The notes: a model not told the origin generated them from the sequence alone. DNA of 63,063 nt from Armatimonadota bacterium (GCA_020161505.1 JAIUNY010000017.1:1-63063); one strand, 5' to 3'; counted from the first letter of the stretch, positions 41,824 to 51,224 are shown. A program made the numbers and translations.

Positions 41824-43479
41824 ATGCCCACTGAACAAGACGGAACGATTTGGCGAATCCTGGAAAAGCTGGAGGATCTGGCCAAAGATGGCGACCCGAA
41901 AGCGCGCAGCTACGTGAATGCCTTGCGCGAAGAGTTGCAAAAGGAAGAGAGATCGCGCGAGGAGCAGCGTCAGCTCATGGCGAAATATGAGGAGGCATAC
42001 CAAAAGCTCACAAGCCCCGCGAATAAGATTGGGGTGTTCCTCAAGCACTTGGAGGACGGTGAGGTTCTGGTGGTGCATGGCGACGCCGAATATGTCGCTC
42101 TCGTCGATCCCGCAGTGCAATTTGATGATTTAAAGCCCGGTGTCCGCATCAAGCTCAACGAGGCTTATGCGGTGATCGGTGTGATGCCGGAGAGTGAAAC
42201 GGGAGCAATCATCAAGGTCAGCCAGGTGCTTGCCGATGGTCGGTTACGGGTGGGGGCGGATCAGCAGAACTCACAAGGTCGACTCATCACACGGGCCGAT
42301 TCGCTCAGCGAAGCCACGATCAAAACGGGCGATGAGGTTCGACTGGATTCGGCAGGTCGGATCGCGGTGGAGCACTTTGTCCAACAAGCGGCTCAGGATT
42401 ACTTCATCGAAGAAATTCCGGAGACCCCCTGGTCGGCGGTGGGAGGACAAGAGGAAGCGATTTCTTTGGTGAAAGAGACGATCGAGCAACCTCTGCTCTA
42501 CCCCGAACTTTACGCTGCCTACGACAAGAAGCCGGTAAAGGGAATCCTGCTGTACGGCCCTCCGGGATGCGGGAAAACGTTGCTCGGCAAGGCGATTGCC
42601 TACAATCTCGCCAAGGACTACAGCGAGCGCACTGGCAAGCCCACCAAGGAGTGCTTCCTGCACATCAGCGGCCCCAAGATTCTGAATATGTGGCTCGGAG
42701 AAACCGAGCGGATGGTCCGCGAGATCTTTGCCACCGCCCGAGAAAAGGCGAAGGAGGGCAACATCGTTGTCGTCTTCATTGATGAAGCTGAGTCGGTGCT
42801 GCGGACACGATCGAATGGTCGGTGGCTGAACATCAGCAACACCGTCGTTCCGCAGTTCTGCGCCGAAATGGATGGTCTCGTGGAGATGGAGAACGTCGTC
42901 ATCGTCCTCACGAGTAACCGCCCCGACTACATCGACCCCGCGATTCTGCGGCCGGAGCGGATTGACCGGAAGGTGCGGATTCGCCGCCCCGATCAGGATT
43001 CGGCTCGCGCGATTCTCTCGATTTACCTGCATGGTCGATTGCCGCTTGATCCCGCCTTGGTGGCGGAGCACGGCGGCGAGGAATGTGCGCGAAAGGCCCT
43101 CGTTGAGGGGGCAGTTGCGCATCTCTGGAGGGTGCATTCTTCGACCGAGTTTCTTCGGATTCAGACCCGCGCCGGAGGCTCACAGAGCCTCTATTGGAAG
43201 GACTTGGTGTCGGGGGCTCTGCTGAAGTCGATTGTGGACCGAGCAAAGGACACCGCGATTCGACGGGCGATTGCAGATCGTGATGTCCCGACGGGCATCG
43301 GAATGGAAGATCTGCAAGAGGCGATCTCGGCGGAGTATCGCGAGAACGAAATCTTCCCGAAATCCGACGCAGTGGAAGACTGGCTGAAGCTGCTTGATTT
43401 CGAGCCGGAAGCGGTGGTCGGCATCAAGCCGGTCGGCAAGGATCGGGGTCAGGAGATTGTCAAGAAGTCCGTGATCTAG
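41824..43479 (+). CDS. Proteasome-associated AAA+ ATPase (Mpa/ARC-like)
   Basis: A 551-residue hexameric ring ATPase. An N-terminal coiled coil (about 25-60, KARSYVNALREELQKEERSREEQRQLMAKYEE) and tandem OB folds (about 70-195) precede the AAA core: Walker A YGPPGCGKTLLGKAIA, Walker B VVFIDEAESVL, and sensor/second region SNRPDYIDPAILRPERIDRKV. Mpa/ARC unfolds Pup- or UBact-tagged substrates for the 20S proteasome in other bacteria. Here the C-terminus is KKSVI instead of a clear proteasome-docking HbYX-type tail. No prcA, prcB, dop or pafA is adjacent. Confidence 0.87.
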   Translation: MPTEQDGTIWRILEKLEDLAKDGDPKARSYVNALREELQKEERSREEQRQLMAKYEEAYQKLTSPANKIGVFLKHLEDGEVLVVHGDAEYVALVDPAVQFDDLKPGVRIKLNEAYAVIGVMPESETGAIIKVSQVLADGRLRVGADQQNSQGRLITRADSLSEATIKTGDEVRLDSAGRIAVEHFVQQAAQDYFIEEIPETPWSAVGGQEEAISLVKETIEQPLLYPELYAAYDKKPVKGILLYGPPGCGKTLLGKAIAYNLAKDYSERTGKPTKECFLHISGPKILNMWLGETERMVREIFATAREKAKEGNIVVVFIDEAESVLRTRSNGRWLNISNTVVPQFCAEMDGLVEMENVVIVLTSNRPDYIDPAILRPERIDRKVRIRRPDQDSARAILSIYLHGRLPLDPALVAEHGGEECARKALVEGAVAHLWRVHSSTEFLRIQTRAGGSQSLYWKDLVSGALLKSIVDRAKDTAIRRAIADRDVPTGIGMEDLQEAISAEYRENEIFPKSDAVEDWLKLLDFEPEAVVGIKPVGKDRGQEIVKKSVI

Positions 43480-43490
43480 CCCCGGTGCTT

Positions 43491-43705
43491 CGATCCCGTC
43501 AGGGTCGCGATCGGGTTTGATGTGGATCTAAGTGGAGGGGTGTTCGGCCCCTCCCGGCCTCCGATCACTCTCCCCGAGTCAAGCTTGGAGAGGGCGTCGA
43601 TCCTGAGCTCATCGATCCCGACCCTTAAGGCATCGGGGCACCCCGGGGGGCGTTTGATCCTGACCCATCACAGATCGGGGCACCAGGGTTTGAGATACCC
43701 CGATA
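43491..43705. repeat. Cluster of dispersed palindromic repeats (types II-I-II-II)
   Basis: The gap between the Mpa-like gene and gcvT has no gene. It holds a 56-bp type I unit (43546-43601) that matches 58385-58440 at about 49 of 56 positions. Around it are type II units GATCCCGTCAGGGTCGCGATCGG (about 43492), GATCCCGACCCTTAAGGCATCGGGG (about 43615) and GATCCTGACCCATCACAGATCGGGG (about 43656). It lies between two convergent genes, and several hairpins are possible. Confidence 0.75.
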
Positions 43706-43728
43706 GATTCAAGTTTTAGCTTCAATTC

Positions 43729-44808
43729 TTAACCTTTCTTGAGGAATCGCTTGATGACGACGGTAGCAGGCTCCTGTGAGCCTCGAATATCGACAGTACA
43801 GCTCGTGCCGAATTCGACGGCTCGATCCACAAAAGCAAAGGCAATTCCGCACTCCAGAACCGGCGAGTAGACGCCGCTGCAGACTTCCCCGACCGCGTTG
43901 CCCTCCACCGCGACCACGGCACCGATTCCCGGGATTCGTCGACCATTCATCTTCACTCCCACTAACCGACGGGGCGTGCCTTCGGCGCGGGCGGCGTTGA
44001 TGAACTCGCTGCCAATGAATGTCTTGGTTTTGCCGATCACCCAACCCAGGCCAGCAGCGATTGGTGATAGTTCATCCGACAATTCATGTCCATAAAGCGG
44101 CAAGCCTGCCTCGACGCGCAGAGTGTCGCGAGAGCCGAGACCGCAGGGCTCCACCCCTGCCGCGACGAGAGCGTCCCAAAGCGCGACGGCGTCGGACGCG
44201 GCGCAGATCAGCTCGTAGCCATCTTCGCCGGTGTAGCCTGATCGTGGGGCAAAGCAGTCGATCCCTGCGATCTTGGTTTGCACCACCCCGAACATGCCCG
44301 CTGCCCGAATGCCCTCGGGATCATCGCTCAAACCGGCGAGGATCTCCACCGCCTTCGGCCCCTGAACCGCGATCATCGCCGTCTCATCGGTGTGATCCGA
44401 CATCGTCACGGAGCTTGGCAAATGGGCCTTGAGGTGCGCGACATCCTTTGCGTGATTCGAGGCGTTCACCACCATTCTGAACTCGTTTTCGCTCATCCGA
44501 TAGACGATGATGTCGTCGACCAGCCCGCCGGTCGCGTTCGGGAGAAGGCTGTACTGGCCTGTGCCGTCGGTGAGCTTGCTGATGTCGTTGGTGGTCACAT
44601 GCTCCAAGAATTCGATCACGCCCTCACCAACAAAGCTCAGGCGCGCCATGTGGCTCACATCAAACATCCCCGCGCCGTTGCGCACTGCGAGAGCCTCTTG
44701 GATCACGCTTTTGTACTGAACCGGCATGGAGTATCCCGCGAACGGCACCATGCGGGCACCAGCGGCAAGATGGGCGGAGTGGAGCGGAGTGACGGCGTTG
44801 TCGGACAC
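43729..44808 (-). CDS. gcvT: Aminomethyltransferase, glycine cleavage system T protein
   Basis: A 359-residue cytosolic enzyme that transfers the methylene carbon from the aminomethyl-lipoyl H protein to tetrahydrofolate. Landmarks are TPLHSAHLAAGARMVPFAGYSMPVQY, GAGMFDVSHMARL, RSGYTGEDGYEL, GLGSRDTLRVEAGLPLYGHEL and ISPVLECGIAF-like SPVLECGIAFAF near the end. GTG start at 44808 fits the family length, with TATTCT 6 nt upstream. gcvH and gcvP are not in the window. Confidence 0.93.
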   Translation of the reverse strand: MSDNAVTPLHSAHLAAGARMVPFAGYSMPVQYKSVIQEALAVRNGAGMFDVSHMARLSFVGEGVIEFLEHVTTNDISKLTDGTGQYSLLPNATGGLVDDIIVYRMSENEFRMVVNASNHAKDVAHLKAHLPSSVTMSDHTDETAMIAVQGPKAVEILAGLSDDPEGIRAAGMFGVVQTKIAGIDCFAPRSGYTGEDGYELICAASDAVALWDALVAAGVEPCGLGSRDTLRVEAGLPLYGHELSDELSPIAAGLGWVIGKTKTFIGSEFINAARAEGTPRRLVGVKMNGRRIPGIGAVVAVEGNAVGEVCSGVYSPVLECGIAFAFVDRAVEFGTSCTVDIRGSQEPATVVIKRFLKKG

Positions 44809-45021
44809 GAAAGCAGAATACCGAAAGCCCGAAATCCGTGGGAATTCCCGCAGAACTTTAGGCCAACCGGGAAAACCTCTGGCCTCCCCTGAACTTATCA
44901 GTTCCGCCAGGTCGTCCGGGAAATGGGTGCGGGTACAATGCCCAGAAGCGGCTCCTGACAGAGACTCGCTCTTCGTTACGTCTCGGCACGAGACATGCTT
45001 GAATCCCTCCCGAGTGCGGCT

Positions 45022-46239
45022 ATGCGAACGATTTCCTGCGAAAAGTGTGAGACCTCCAACACGGTAGACAGTAAGTTCTGCCGAGCATGCGGTCATGCCT
45101 TGCCCGAGGACGCCGCAGAGCTTCTCCGCCAAGAGAACGTGAAGTTGCTCGAAGATGGTCGACGCCTGCTCGCGGATCATCGGCTGGATGAGGCCAAGTT
45201 GGTCGCTGATTCGATCCTGGAAAGCGACCCGAACAATGTTGACGCTCTCGCTCTCCACGGTGACGTTTTCGAACGAGAAGGCAAGATCGACGAAGCCCTG
45301 GCCACTTACGAGCGAGTGGTGGAACTTCGGCCGGACTCGGCGATTGACCGGATTCGAGTGACGCACCTGCGAAAGGTCGCGGCGCTCCAAGAACTGGAAG
45401 TCGAGGAACCGCGCGATTCCCGTCGCACCCTGACGATGATCGCCCTGGCCGGAGTTGTGCTTCTGACGCTTGGCTCCGCCGCGTTCCTGAGCTTCCCCCC
45501 TGTCACAAGCACAACCGTCGCGACCAACACGACCCAGGGGACAGAAGTCACAGGGTTCCGCAGCTACAGCCCCGCACTTGTTCCGAACGTCAGCGGAAAC
45601 GAAGGCACTGCCACCACGACGAATCCGAACACGGCGACGTCGAATCCGGGAGCAGCGACGGCCGCCTCGGGATCGGAACCGGTGCGTGGGGGGTTCCGAC
45701 TGCCGAACTCAGCCGGTTACACTGGGCCTCTTCGCACGGAGTCTGAATCACAGGTTCCGCCGTTTAATCCTCCGGTGAACATCACGCCGAACCAGCCAAG
45801 CCAAACGAGCCAACCGAATCCTCCGAGCAATCAGGCTCCCGAGCAGCCCGCAGCCTCCGGCGGGAGCGAGGAACCGCAAGAAAACCCTGGCGTGATCGAG
45901 ATTTCTCAGAGCAATTCCGGCGGGGCGGCCTCCCAGGGCTCCGGCGGCGGATCGGCGGAATCGCTGATTCAGCAAGCGCGCAACCTCTACCTGCAAGAAG
46001 ACTACGCAGGGGCGGCTGCGGCCTACGAAAAGGCGATCCAAGCGGGCGGAGGCACCGGCGCGACCTATCAACGGCTGGCGCAATGCTACGAGAAGTTGGG
46101 TCGTCGCGCCGACGCCATTTCGGCTTATCGCAAGGCGATCAACGCCTTTGAAGCACAGGTGCAGCGTGGACAGGGTTCGAGCCGAATCCGCACCGCGATT
46201 GATGCCTGCAAGCGAGCCATCGCCGCTTTGGGAGGCTAA
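45022..46239 (+). CDS. Zinc-ribbon, membrane-anchored TPR protein
   Basis: A 405-residue protein. CEKCETSNTVDSKFCRACG at the N-terminus is a zinc ribbon. Two TPR-like repeats (about 45-115) follow, then a transmembrane helix (TMIALAGVVLLTLGSAAFL, about 140-160), a long Thr/Asn/Pro/Gln/Ser-rich linker, and a C-terminal TPR pair (LIQQARNLYLQEDYAGAAAAYEKAIQAGG, YQRLAQCYEKLGRRADAISAYRKAI). It probably links cytosolic and periplasmic scaffolds. The next TPR gene follows 6 nt later, so the two may work together. Confidence 0.7.
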   Translation: MRTISCEKCETSNTVDSKFCRACGHALPEDAAELLRQENVKLLEDGRRLLADHRLDEAKLVADSILESDPNNVDALALHGDVFEREGKIDEALATYERVVELRPDSAIDRIRVTHLRKVAALQELEVEEPRDSRRTLTMIALAGVVLLTLGSAAFLSFPPVTSTTVATNTTQGTEVTGFRSYSPALVPNVSGNEGTATTTNPNTATSNPGAATAASGSEPVRGGFRLPNSAGYTGPLRTESESQVPPFNPPVNITPNQPSQTSQPNPPSNQAPEQPAASGGSEEPQENPGVIEISQSNSGGAASQGSGGGSAESLIQQARNLYLQEDYAGAAAAYEKAIQAGGGTGATYQRLAQCYEKLGRRADAISAYRKAINAFEAQVQRGQGSSRIRTAIDACKRAIAALGG

Positions 46240-46245
46240 GGCAGC

Positions 46246-47832
46246 GTGAATCGAGCGCTTGCCCTCGTCGCTGCCATCGGGTTTTCGGCACTTGGGTTCG
46301 CCCAAGTGCCGCGTGTCTTTGTTCTCCAACTGCGCGAAGCCCCGATCGATGGCACGGATCGGAACCTCCTGCTCGATTCCTATGTCGCCCAGGCGCTCTT
46401 CGAGGAAGGGCAAGTTGAGCCAGTCATTTGGTCAATGGCGGATCCTGCTTTCCGCAAGGTGGTGGACGCAAACAACATTCCGACCGAGCTTCAATCGCCC
46501 ACCCAGGACAACATCACCAAGGTCGCTCGGCTTGTGAAGCCGGACTACACCCTCGTGGTTTGGGGGCTCAAAACGGGCGAAAGCTGCCGCCCCATCGCGA
46601 CCCTGTATCGGGGAGCGGGGTCTCGGGCCATCTGGAAGTTCGGCAACTGGGATCGACGCATGGTGGATCTGGATCAGGACAGCCTCACCGCAACGAACCC
46701 AGGCGACTTGGATCGGCTTCGCCGGCAGCTTGAAGGCACGGAGCAGCAAGTTGCGACGGTGCTCGTGAATGGCTTGCCGGATTGGGATTCGACTTCTCGA
46801 ACGATTGCGCGGAGCTGGGCCATGATCTTGGGCACGGGTGCCTTCCGCGACCTCCCCCGGCAAAACGTGAATCGACTTCCCGATCCGGGAACTGGAAATT
46901 CTCCGACCGGCGGAGGGGTGCAGATCCCCGCGGCGGATGATCCGCTGGCAAAAGCGGAAGCCTTGATTCGGCAGAACAAGCCGCAGATGGCCGTCCTCGT
47001 GCTCCGCGAGGCGATTGACAAGGATCCGTTCGACGCCCGGCCCCGGGAGATGCTGGCGAATCTGCTAATCCGAATGGGGCTCTACGACGAGGCGGCGGCG
47101 GAAGCAGAGCGTGCGGCCCTGGTGAGCAAAGATTCTCTGCCCATGTGGATGCTGGCGGCACGGGCGTATCTCCTGGCCTGGGATGTCACGAACGCACGAA
47201 ACTGTCTCAATCAGGCACTTGCCCGGGGCGCGCAGGGGCACCAGGCATTTACCCTCCAGGGCGAGATCGCGATTCTGGCCAACGAACCACGAGTTGCACT
47301 CGATGCCTTCACCAGTTCGATTGCCGTTGGCCCGACGCCGCAGGCGGTGATCGGTCGCGCGATGGCGCACTCGCTGATCGGTAACACGGAGGAGTGCCGC
47401 GCCGATCTGGCGAGCCTCGGTGACATCGACCCCGCCACCCTGGGCACCGCCTATCTGGTCGCGACCACTCTGAGCGAGCAGAAGCTGGAGGCGATTGGTC
47501 TTCAGCTGCGGGAGCTCCCGCCGTTGATTCGCTTGCGGCACAGGGATCCCGAATTGATCGCCCGTGCGGCCGCGATTGCCCGTCAAGCCGAAGCCCTCTC
47601 CGCTTTGATCGACTTGCTTCCCACACCCAGTAAATTTACGGGATCTCACACAAAACGTGCACTGGCACACAAATTGATGCTCCAGTCCTCACAAGAGATT
47701 CTTGAGTTTGCTCAAACCGGCAAATCGGAGTCTGGCGACGAGGGAACAGTCAGCCTTGGAGAGGCACTGCGACTGATCCCCACCATACGCGCCGACTTCC
47801 GAGTCGAACAGAACGAACCCGAGAGCCTCTGA
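46246..47832 (+). CDS. Secreted TPR-repeat protein
   Basis: A 528-residue exported protein: signal peptide (NRALALVAAIGFSALGFAQ), a FlgO/CsgG-like region (PRVFVLQLREAPIDGTDRNLLLDSYVAQAL...TLVVWGLKTGE) and then TPR repeats from about 245 (AEALIRQNKPQMAVLVLREAIDKDPFDARPREMLANLLIRMGLYDEAAAEAERAA). Function not known. GTG start at 46246 with GGAGG near the preceding stop; 6 nt after the zinc-ribbon TPR gene, so one operon. Confidence 0.65.
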   Translation: MNRALALVAAIGFSALGFAQVPRVFVLQLREAPIDGTDRNLLLDSYVAQALFEEGQVEPVIWSMADPAFRKVVDANNIPTELQSPTQDNITKVARLVKPDYTLVVWGLKTGESCRPIATLYRGAGSRAIWKFGNWDRRMVDLDQDSLTATNPGDLDRLRRQLEGTEQQVATVLVNGLPDWDSTSRTIARSWAMILGTGAFRDLPRQNVNRLPDPGTGNSPTGGGVQIPAADDPLAKAEALIRQNKPQMAVLVLREAIDKDPFDARPREMLANLLIRMGLYDEAAAEAERAALVSKDSLPMWMLAARAYLLAWDVTNARNCLNQALARGAQGHQAFTLQGEIAILANEPRVALDAFTSSIAVGPTPQAVIGRAMAHSLIGNTEECRADLASLGDIDPATLGTAYLVATTLSEQKLEAIGLQLRELPPLIRLRHRDPELIARAAAIARQAEALSALIDLLPTPSKFTGSHTKRALAHKLMLQSSQEILEFAQTGKSESGDEGTVSLGEALRLIPTIRADFRVEQNEPESL

Positions 47833-47851
47833 ATGTTTGAGGTGAAACAAA

Positions 47852-48529
47852 ATGGTTCTGCAACTACTGCAAATGGTGGGTTTCCTTTCCGTCGTCTTCG
47901 CGGTCTCGATGGCCGTTTCCTACGCGATCACGGCGCGTAACCGGAAGAAACTCGTTCTTGTCCCGATCCCAGAGAACACTCGTGTTCGCATGGTCGGCCC
48001 CGGCGGCGCGTATCGCTGCTACTTCATCCGACAGACCAAGCACGGTCTCGTTTTCTCGGCCCCTCTTCAGCGCGACCACTATGTTCCCGTGCGCGTTGGC
48101 GAAATGGTGATGGTCCAAGCCCCGCTGGCCGACTGCATTGTCACTTTCCGTTCTTCGATTTTGAGCCGCAACGGCGAGACGCATGAGTTCACGGTGGCTC
48201 TTCCCGAGCGACTCCGCCATGTGGATCGCCGGGTGGAGAAGCGCGATTCCTCTCTCAACGGCGCGATTGTCCGCGTGAACGGCGAAGCTGGTCGCTTGGT
48301 GGATCTCTCCGCAAGCGGCGCCAAGCTCATCGTTCCTGGCGATGTCCGGCCCGGCGATACCGTGACGGTTGATCTTCCGATGGAGTTCGGCACCGCCTAC
48401 GGGTGGGCTTTGGAGACTCTTCCGACGGCGTGCGGTCGCACGATCCATCGCGAAGTTCGAGTGAAGTTCGAGGAGCCTCTGAGCGGGCTGAGTTCGCGCA
48501 GTCGGCGCGAGCTCTATCTGGGTCGGTAG
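47852..48529 (+). CDS. PilZ-domain cyclic-di-GMP-binding protein
   Basis: A 225-residue protein. An N-terminal membrane helix (FLSVVFAVSMAVSYAITA) precedes a YcgR-like N domain (VRMVGPGGAYRCYFIRQTKHGLVFSAPLQRDHYVPVRVGEMVMVQ) and a PilZ domain. The PilZ domain has HVDRRVEKRDSS (the R-x-x-x-R type motif) and LVDLSASGAKLIV (the D-x-S-x-x-G motif). Both c-di-GMP contact motifs look intact. It follows the TPR operon by 19 nt with its own AGGTG site, and a GGDEF gene is 0.8 kb downstream. Confidence 0.85.
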   Translation: MVLQLLQMVGFLSVVFAVSMAVSYAITARNRKKLVLVPIPENTRVRMVGPGGAYRCYFIRQTKHGLVFSAPLQRDHYVPVRVGEMVMVQAPLADCIVTFRSSILSRNGETHEFTVALPERLRHVDRRVEKRDSSLNGAIVRVNGEAGRLVDLSASGAKLIVPGDVRPGDTVTVDLPMEFGTAYGWALETLPTACGRTIHREVRVKFEEPLSGLSSRSRRELYLGR

Positions 48530-49017
48530 TATCCGACCCAGGAGAGTTCGCCTTCGCCAAGCCAGAGAGCGGGGATCTCCGTTACTCGGGGCATCAAAAA
48601 CCAACAATCAAGGCTGTGCACTTCCTCGGCTGACGGATGGACGATGAGATCGAATCCATCCGTCAACTTGAGGTGGAGCGATGCGTCCGGGAAGACATTG
48701 ATGCTCTGCAAGATGTGGGTGTGGCCATCTACCTCAGAGTAAAACTGCTCGACGATGGGGTTGTCCTGTGGCCAGTCTGGCTCAAAGAGATCACGGGAGA
48801 CGCTCATACCGTTTCCCCACTCGACTCGCCAGTTGCAGGTCAGACGCAAACTCCAATCAGCCTTCAGGTACTCGACGCCTCGCCTGCTTGTCGTCACGTG
48901 TTGCTCGCCGAACTCGAAGTAACGGCAGCTCAGGTAGCCATTGAAGCCAACAAGCGGCAACCCGATCAGCCGGTCGAACGCGGCTTGAGCTTCAGCGACT
49001 CTCTCCGGCGATAACAC
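48514..49017 (-). CDS. Hypothetical protein
   Basis: A 167-residue soluble protein, family not recognised. It is rich in Trp, with alternating strands (LSCRYFEFGEQHVTTSRRGVEYLKADWSLRLTCNWRVEWGNGMS, LHLKLTDGFDLIVHPS, WFLMPRVTEIPALWLGEGELSW). No signal peptide or membrane segments. GTG start; TAGGAT ends 9 nt upstream. The 3' end overlaps the convergent PilZ gene by 16 bp. Confidence 0.55.
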   Translation of the reverse strand: MLSPERVAEAQAAFDRLIGLPLVGFNGYLSCRYFEFGEQHVTTSRRGVEYLKADWSLRLTCNWRVEWGNGMSVSRDLFEPDWPQDNPIVEQFYSEVDGHTHILQSINVFPDASLHLKLTDGFDLIVHPSAEEVHSLDCWFLMPRVTEIPALWLGEGELSWVGYYRPR

Positions 49018-49313
49018 AATCCCCTCATCCTACCAGCCGAAATTCGCTCCGCCAAACATAAAGCGGCCCCGCCTGGGAGAACGGGGCCTTGGACTGGACG
49101 AGCGGGTCTGGGAACACCCGCCACTTGCGTGTTGAGGAGGATTCGCGTCCACTTATCTGAACGCGCAAAAGCCGCTGGCGCTTCCCATTCATCCAAAAAT
49201 CCCTAGAAAAGTCCCACAAATTCCTACCAGGAATCGAAATCCCCGCAGTTTTGGCACGAAACCTGCAGATTTCCACTTCTTGTGCCGAGGATTCCAACCA
49301 AGGAGCCCGCAGA
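49018..49313. other. Intergenic stretch with several stem-loops
   Basis: No gene was recognised in 296 bases between two divergently placed genes. On the minus strand GCGTTCA/TGGACGC (loop GATAAG), a CAC-GCAA-GTG tetraloop, CGGGT/ACCCG and a GGCCCCG/CGGGGCC hairpin (about 49065-49088) follow one another toward the hypothetical gene at 49017. It may be a structured leader or small RNA. AAGGAG for the GGDEF gene lies at its right end. Confidence 0.4.
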
Positions 49314-50216
49314 GTGACTGTTAAAGCCTTCCGGCGAATCGCCCAACGGTACTGGGATGATCTCCTCCGGGGAGAGATTCTCAATGAAGCCTTTTTGCGC
49401 GCGCTCATCGGCCCGGTTGGCATTGTCATTGGCCTGATGATCGCGGAGCGGCTCTTTGCGCCGATTCTGCCCTACGGTCGCGGCCTGAGCGTGCTCTACG
49501 TTCTGCCGATCTGGTTTGCTGCTAAAACGGGCGGTCGGCTGGTCGGGATCACCACGGTCATCGCCGTGCTCGCGGCCTTCCAGATCACTACTCCGGCGGA
49601 GAAGCCTTTCATGGCGACCCTTCTCCAGTTCGTGATCTTTACGACACTCATGCTCGGATTTGAGGGCATGGAGAAGCGTCTGGAGAGCGTGACGCACCAA
49701 GCGGACACCGATGCGCTCACCGGGCTGCTGAACCGCCGGGCCTTCACGATGCAGGGCCGCAAGGCGCTGGGCAAGTGCATTGCCGAGAAGCAAGACGCCG
49801 CTGTGCTCCTCTTCGACTGCGACAAGTTTAAGCAAATCAACGACATCCACGGCCACAAGGCGGGGGATCAGGCGCTGACCATTTTGGCCCATGCCCTCGA
49901 GCTGTGCGCTCAGGAAGGCGATGTCGTCAGCCGTTTGGGCGGCGATGAGTTCGTGGTCTTGCTCACCGAATCTGATTCGATCGGCACGGGGTTCTATCTC
50001 ACCAACGTTCGCCGCATGCTCGCCGAGGCGTCGCAGAGTCTGCCGTTCGAGATTGCGGTCAGTGTGGGCGTGGCCCGGTTTGGTCACGATGGTCGCTCGC
50101 TCGATGCCCTGATGACCGCCGCCGACGAAGCCATGTTCCGCAACAAGAACGAGGCTCGCGCCGCCGTGACGATCAAGTCGATCGCTGAGAGCCACCGGTC
50201 GCAGAACCTGGGTTGA
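49314..50216 (+). CDS. Membrane GGDEF diguanylate cyclase
   Basis: A 300-residue protein with about three to four N-terminal hydrophobic helices (ALIGPVGIVIGLMIAERLF, LSVLYVLPIWFAAK, ITTVIAVLAAFQI, MATLLQFVIFTTLMLGF), then a full GGDEF domain: DALTGLLNRRAF, LLFDCDKFKQINDIHGHKAGD, and VVSRLGGDEFVVLL with the intact catalytic motif. The residues before the motif do not form an RxxD inhibitory site. It makes c-di-GMP, which the nearby PilZ protein can bind. GTG start with AAGGAG eight nt upstream. Confidence 0.9.
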   Translation: MTVKAFRRIAQRYWDDLLRGEILNEAFLRALIGPVGIVIGLMIAERLFAPILPYGRGLSVLYVLPIWFAAKTGGRLVGITTVIAVLAAFQITTPAEKPFMATLLQFVIFTTLMLGFEGMEKRLESVTHQADTDALTGLLNRRAFTMQGRKALGKCIAEKQDAAVLLFDCDKFKQINDIHGHKAGDQALTILAHALELCAQEGDVVSRLGGDEFVVLLTESDSIGTGFYLTNVRRMLAEASQSLPFEIAVSVGVARFGHDGRSLDALMTAADEAMFRNKNEARAAVTIKSIAESHRSQNLG

Positions 50217-51224
50217 TCAGACCTCGTCCAGGCTCACTTCCCGCCGCTCCGCCGCTGACTGAATCACCGCGAAGACCATCGCAAGACTCTTGATGTTGTC
50301 GTGGCACTCGCCTTGCGGAGTTCCGCCGGTCTCGAGTGCCCACAAGAACTCGTCCAGCGAACCCTCGATTCCCCCACGGAACTGAGGCGGAATCTGCGGC
50401 TCTAGGGCGCGAGTGGGATAGAAGAAGCCCTCGCTCCCCTCCACCACTTCCCCGCTCAGGCCGGAGAAACCATCCCAGCGGGCACCGCCGAGGGAGCCAT
50501 GGGCGCGCCATTCCGATTCCCAGCTCGTCATGCACCCATGCGCCACCCAGCTTCCCCGGTAGTGGAACACGCCGCCATTCGCCATCGTGAACCGGGCTTC
50601 CGCGCTGGAATCGCCTTTCATCCAGCTCCAGCCAGGGTTCCACTCGCGGGCTTCGACACTCACGAAATCCTGCCCGGCGATCTTGCGCGCGGCATCGAAG
50701 GTGTGGATCGCCATATCGAGCACCAGAGGACTCGGCATTTCATCGCGGAATCCGCCGAAGTGGGGGCCCAAATAGAAATCAGCGTTGAGAATGCCGATGT
50801 CGCCGATCTGCCGCACCAGGTCACAAAACGCGACAAGCTCGGCGTTGTACCGGCGACTTTGGCTGACCATGTAGAGCTTGCCGCTCTCCTCGCTCGCCGC
50901 GACCATGGCCCGTGCCGCTTCCATGGAGTGCGCCATCGGCTTCTCGCCTAGCACAGGGACTCCCGCGCGCAGGGCAAGATTCACCACGTCGTGGTGAATC
51001 TCCGGCGGGGTGACATCGACGACGAAATCCGGGCGCACTTGATCGAGGAGGGCGGGGAAATCGGTGCCGATTTCGGGCGTCACACCGATTTCCGCGCAAG
51101 CCGCCTCCAGGCTGGGGAGCGAGACATCGCACCATCCGGCAATCTCGGTCTCGGGGTGGGAGGCCAGATTGCGTCCCCACGTCCGCCCCATCCCTCCGGC
51201 ACCCACAATCAAGGCTCGTTTCAT
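50217..51224 (-). CDS. Gfo/Idh/MocA family oxidoreductase
   Basis: A 335-residue NAD(P)-dependent dehydrogenase. The Rossmann motif RALIVGAGGMGRTWGRNLA, VDVTPPEIHHDVVNLALRAGVPVLGEKPMAHSMEAA (the E-K-P motif with catalytic Lys), MVSQSRRYN and DMAIHTFDAARKI are seen. Family members oxidise sugars, inositols or related compounds; substrate unknown. GACAAT lies 6 nt before the ATG. Confidence 0.88.
   Translation of the reverse strand: MKRALIVGAGGMGRTWGRNLASHPETEIAGWCDVSLPSLEAACAEIGVTPEIGTDFPALLDQVRPDFVVDVTPPEIHHDVVNLALRAGVPVLGEKPMAHSMEAARAMVAASEESGKLYMVSQSRRYNAELVAFCDLVRQIGDIGILNADFYLGPHFGGFRDEMPSPLVLDMAIHTFDAARKIAGQDFVSVEAREWNPGWSWMKGDSSAEARFTMANGGVFHYRGSWVAHGCMTSWESEWRAHGSLGGARWDGFSGLSGEVVEGSEGFFYPTRALEPQIPPQFRGGIEGSLDEFLWALETGGTPQGECHDNIKSLAMVFAVIQSAAERREVSLDEV

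Noticed and set aside
43480-43728. A small UBact/Pup-type gene right after the Mpa-like ATPase
   Set aside because: All frames in the gap are broken up by the palindromic repeats; no short protein ending in Gly-Gln/Glu was found.
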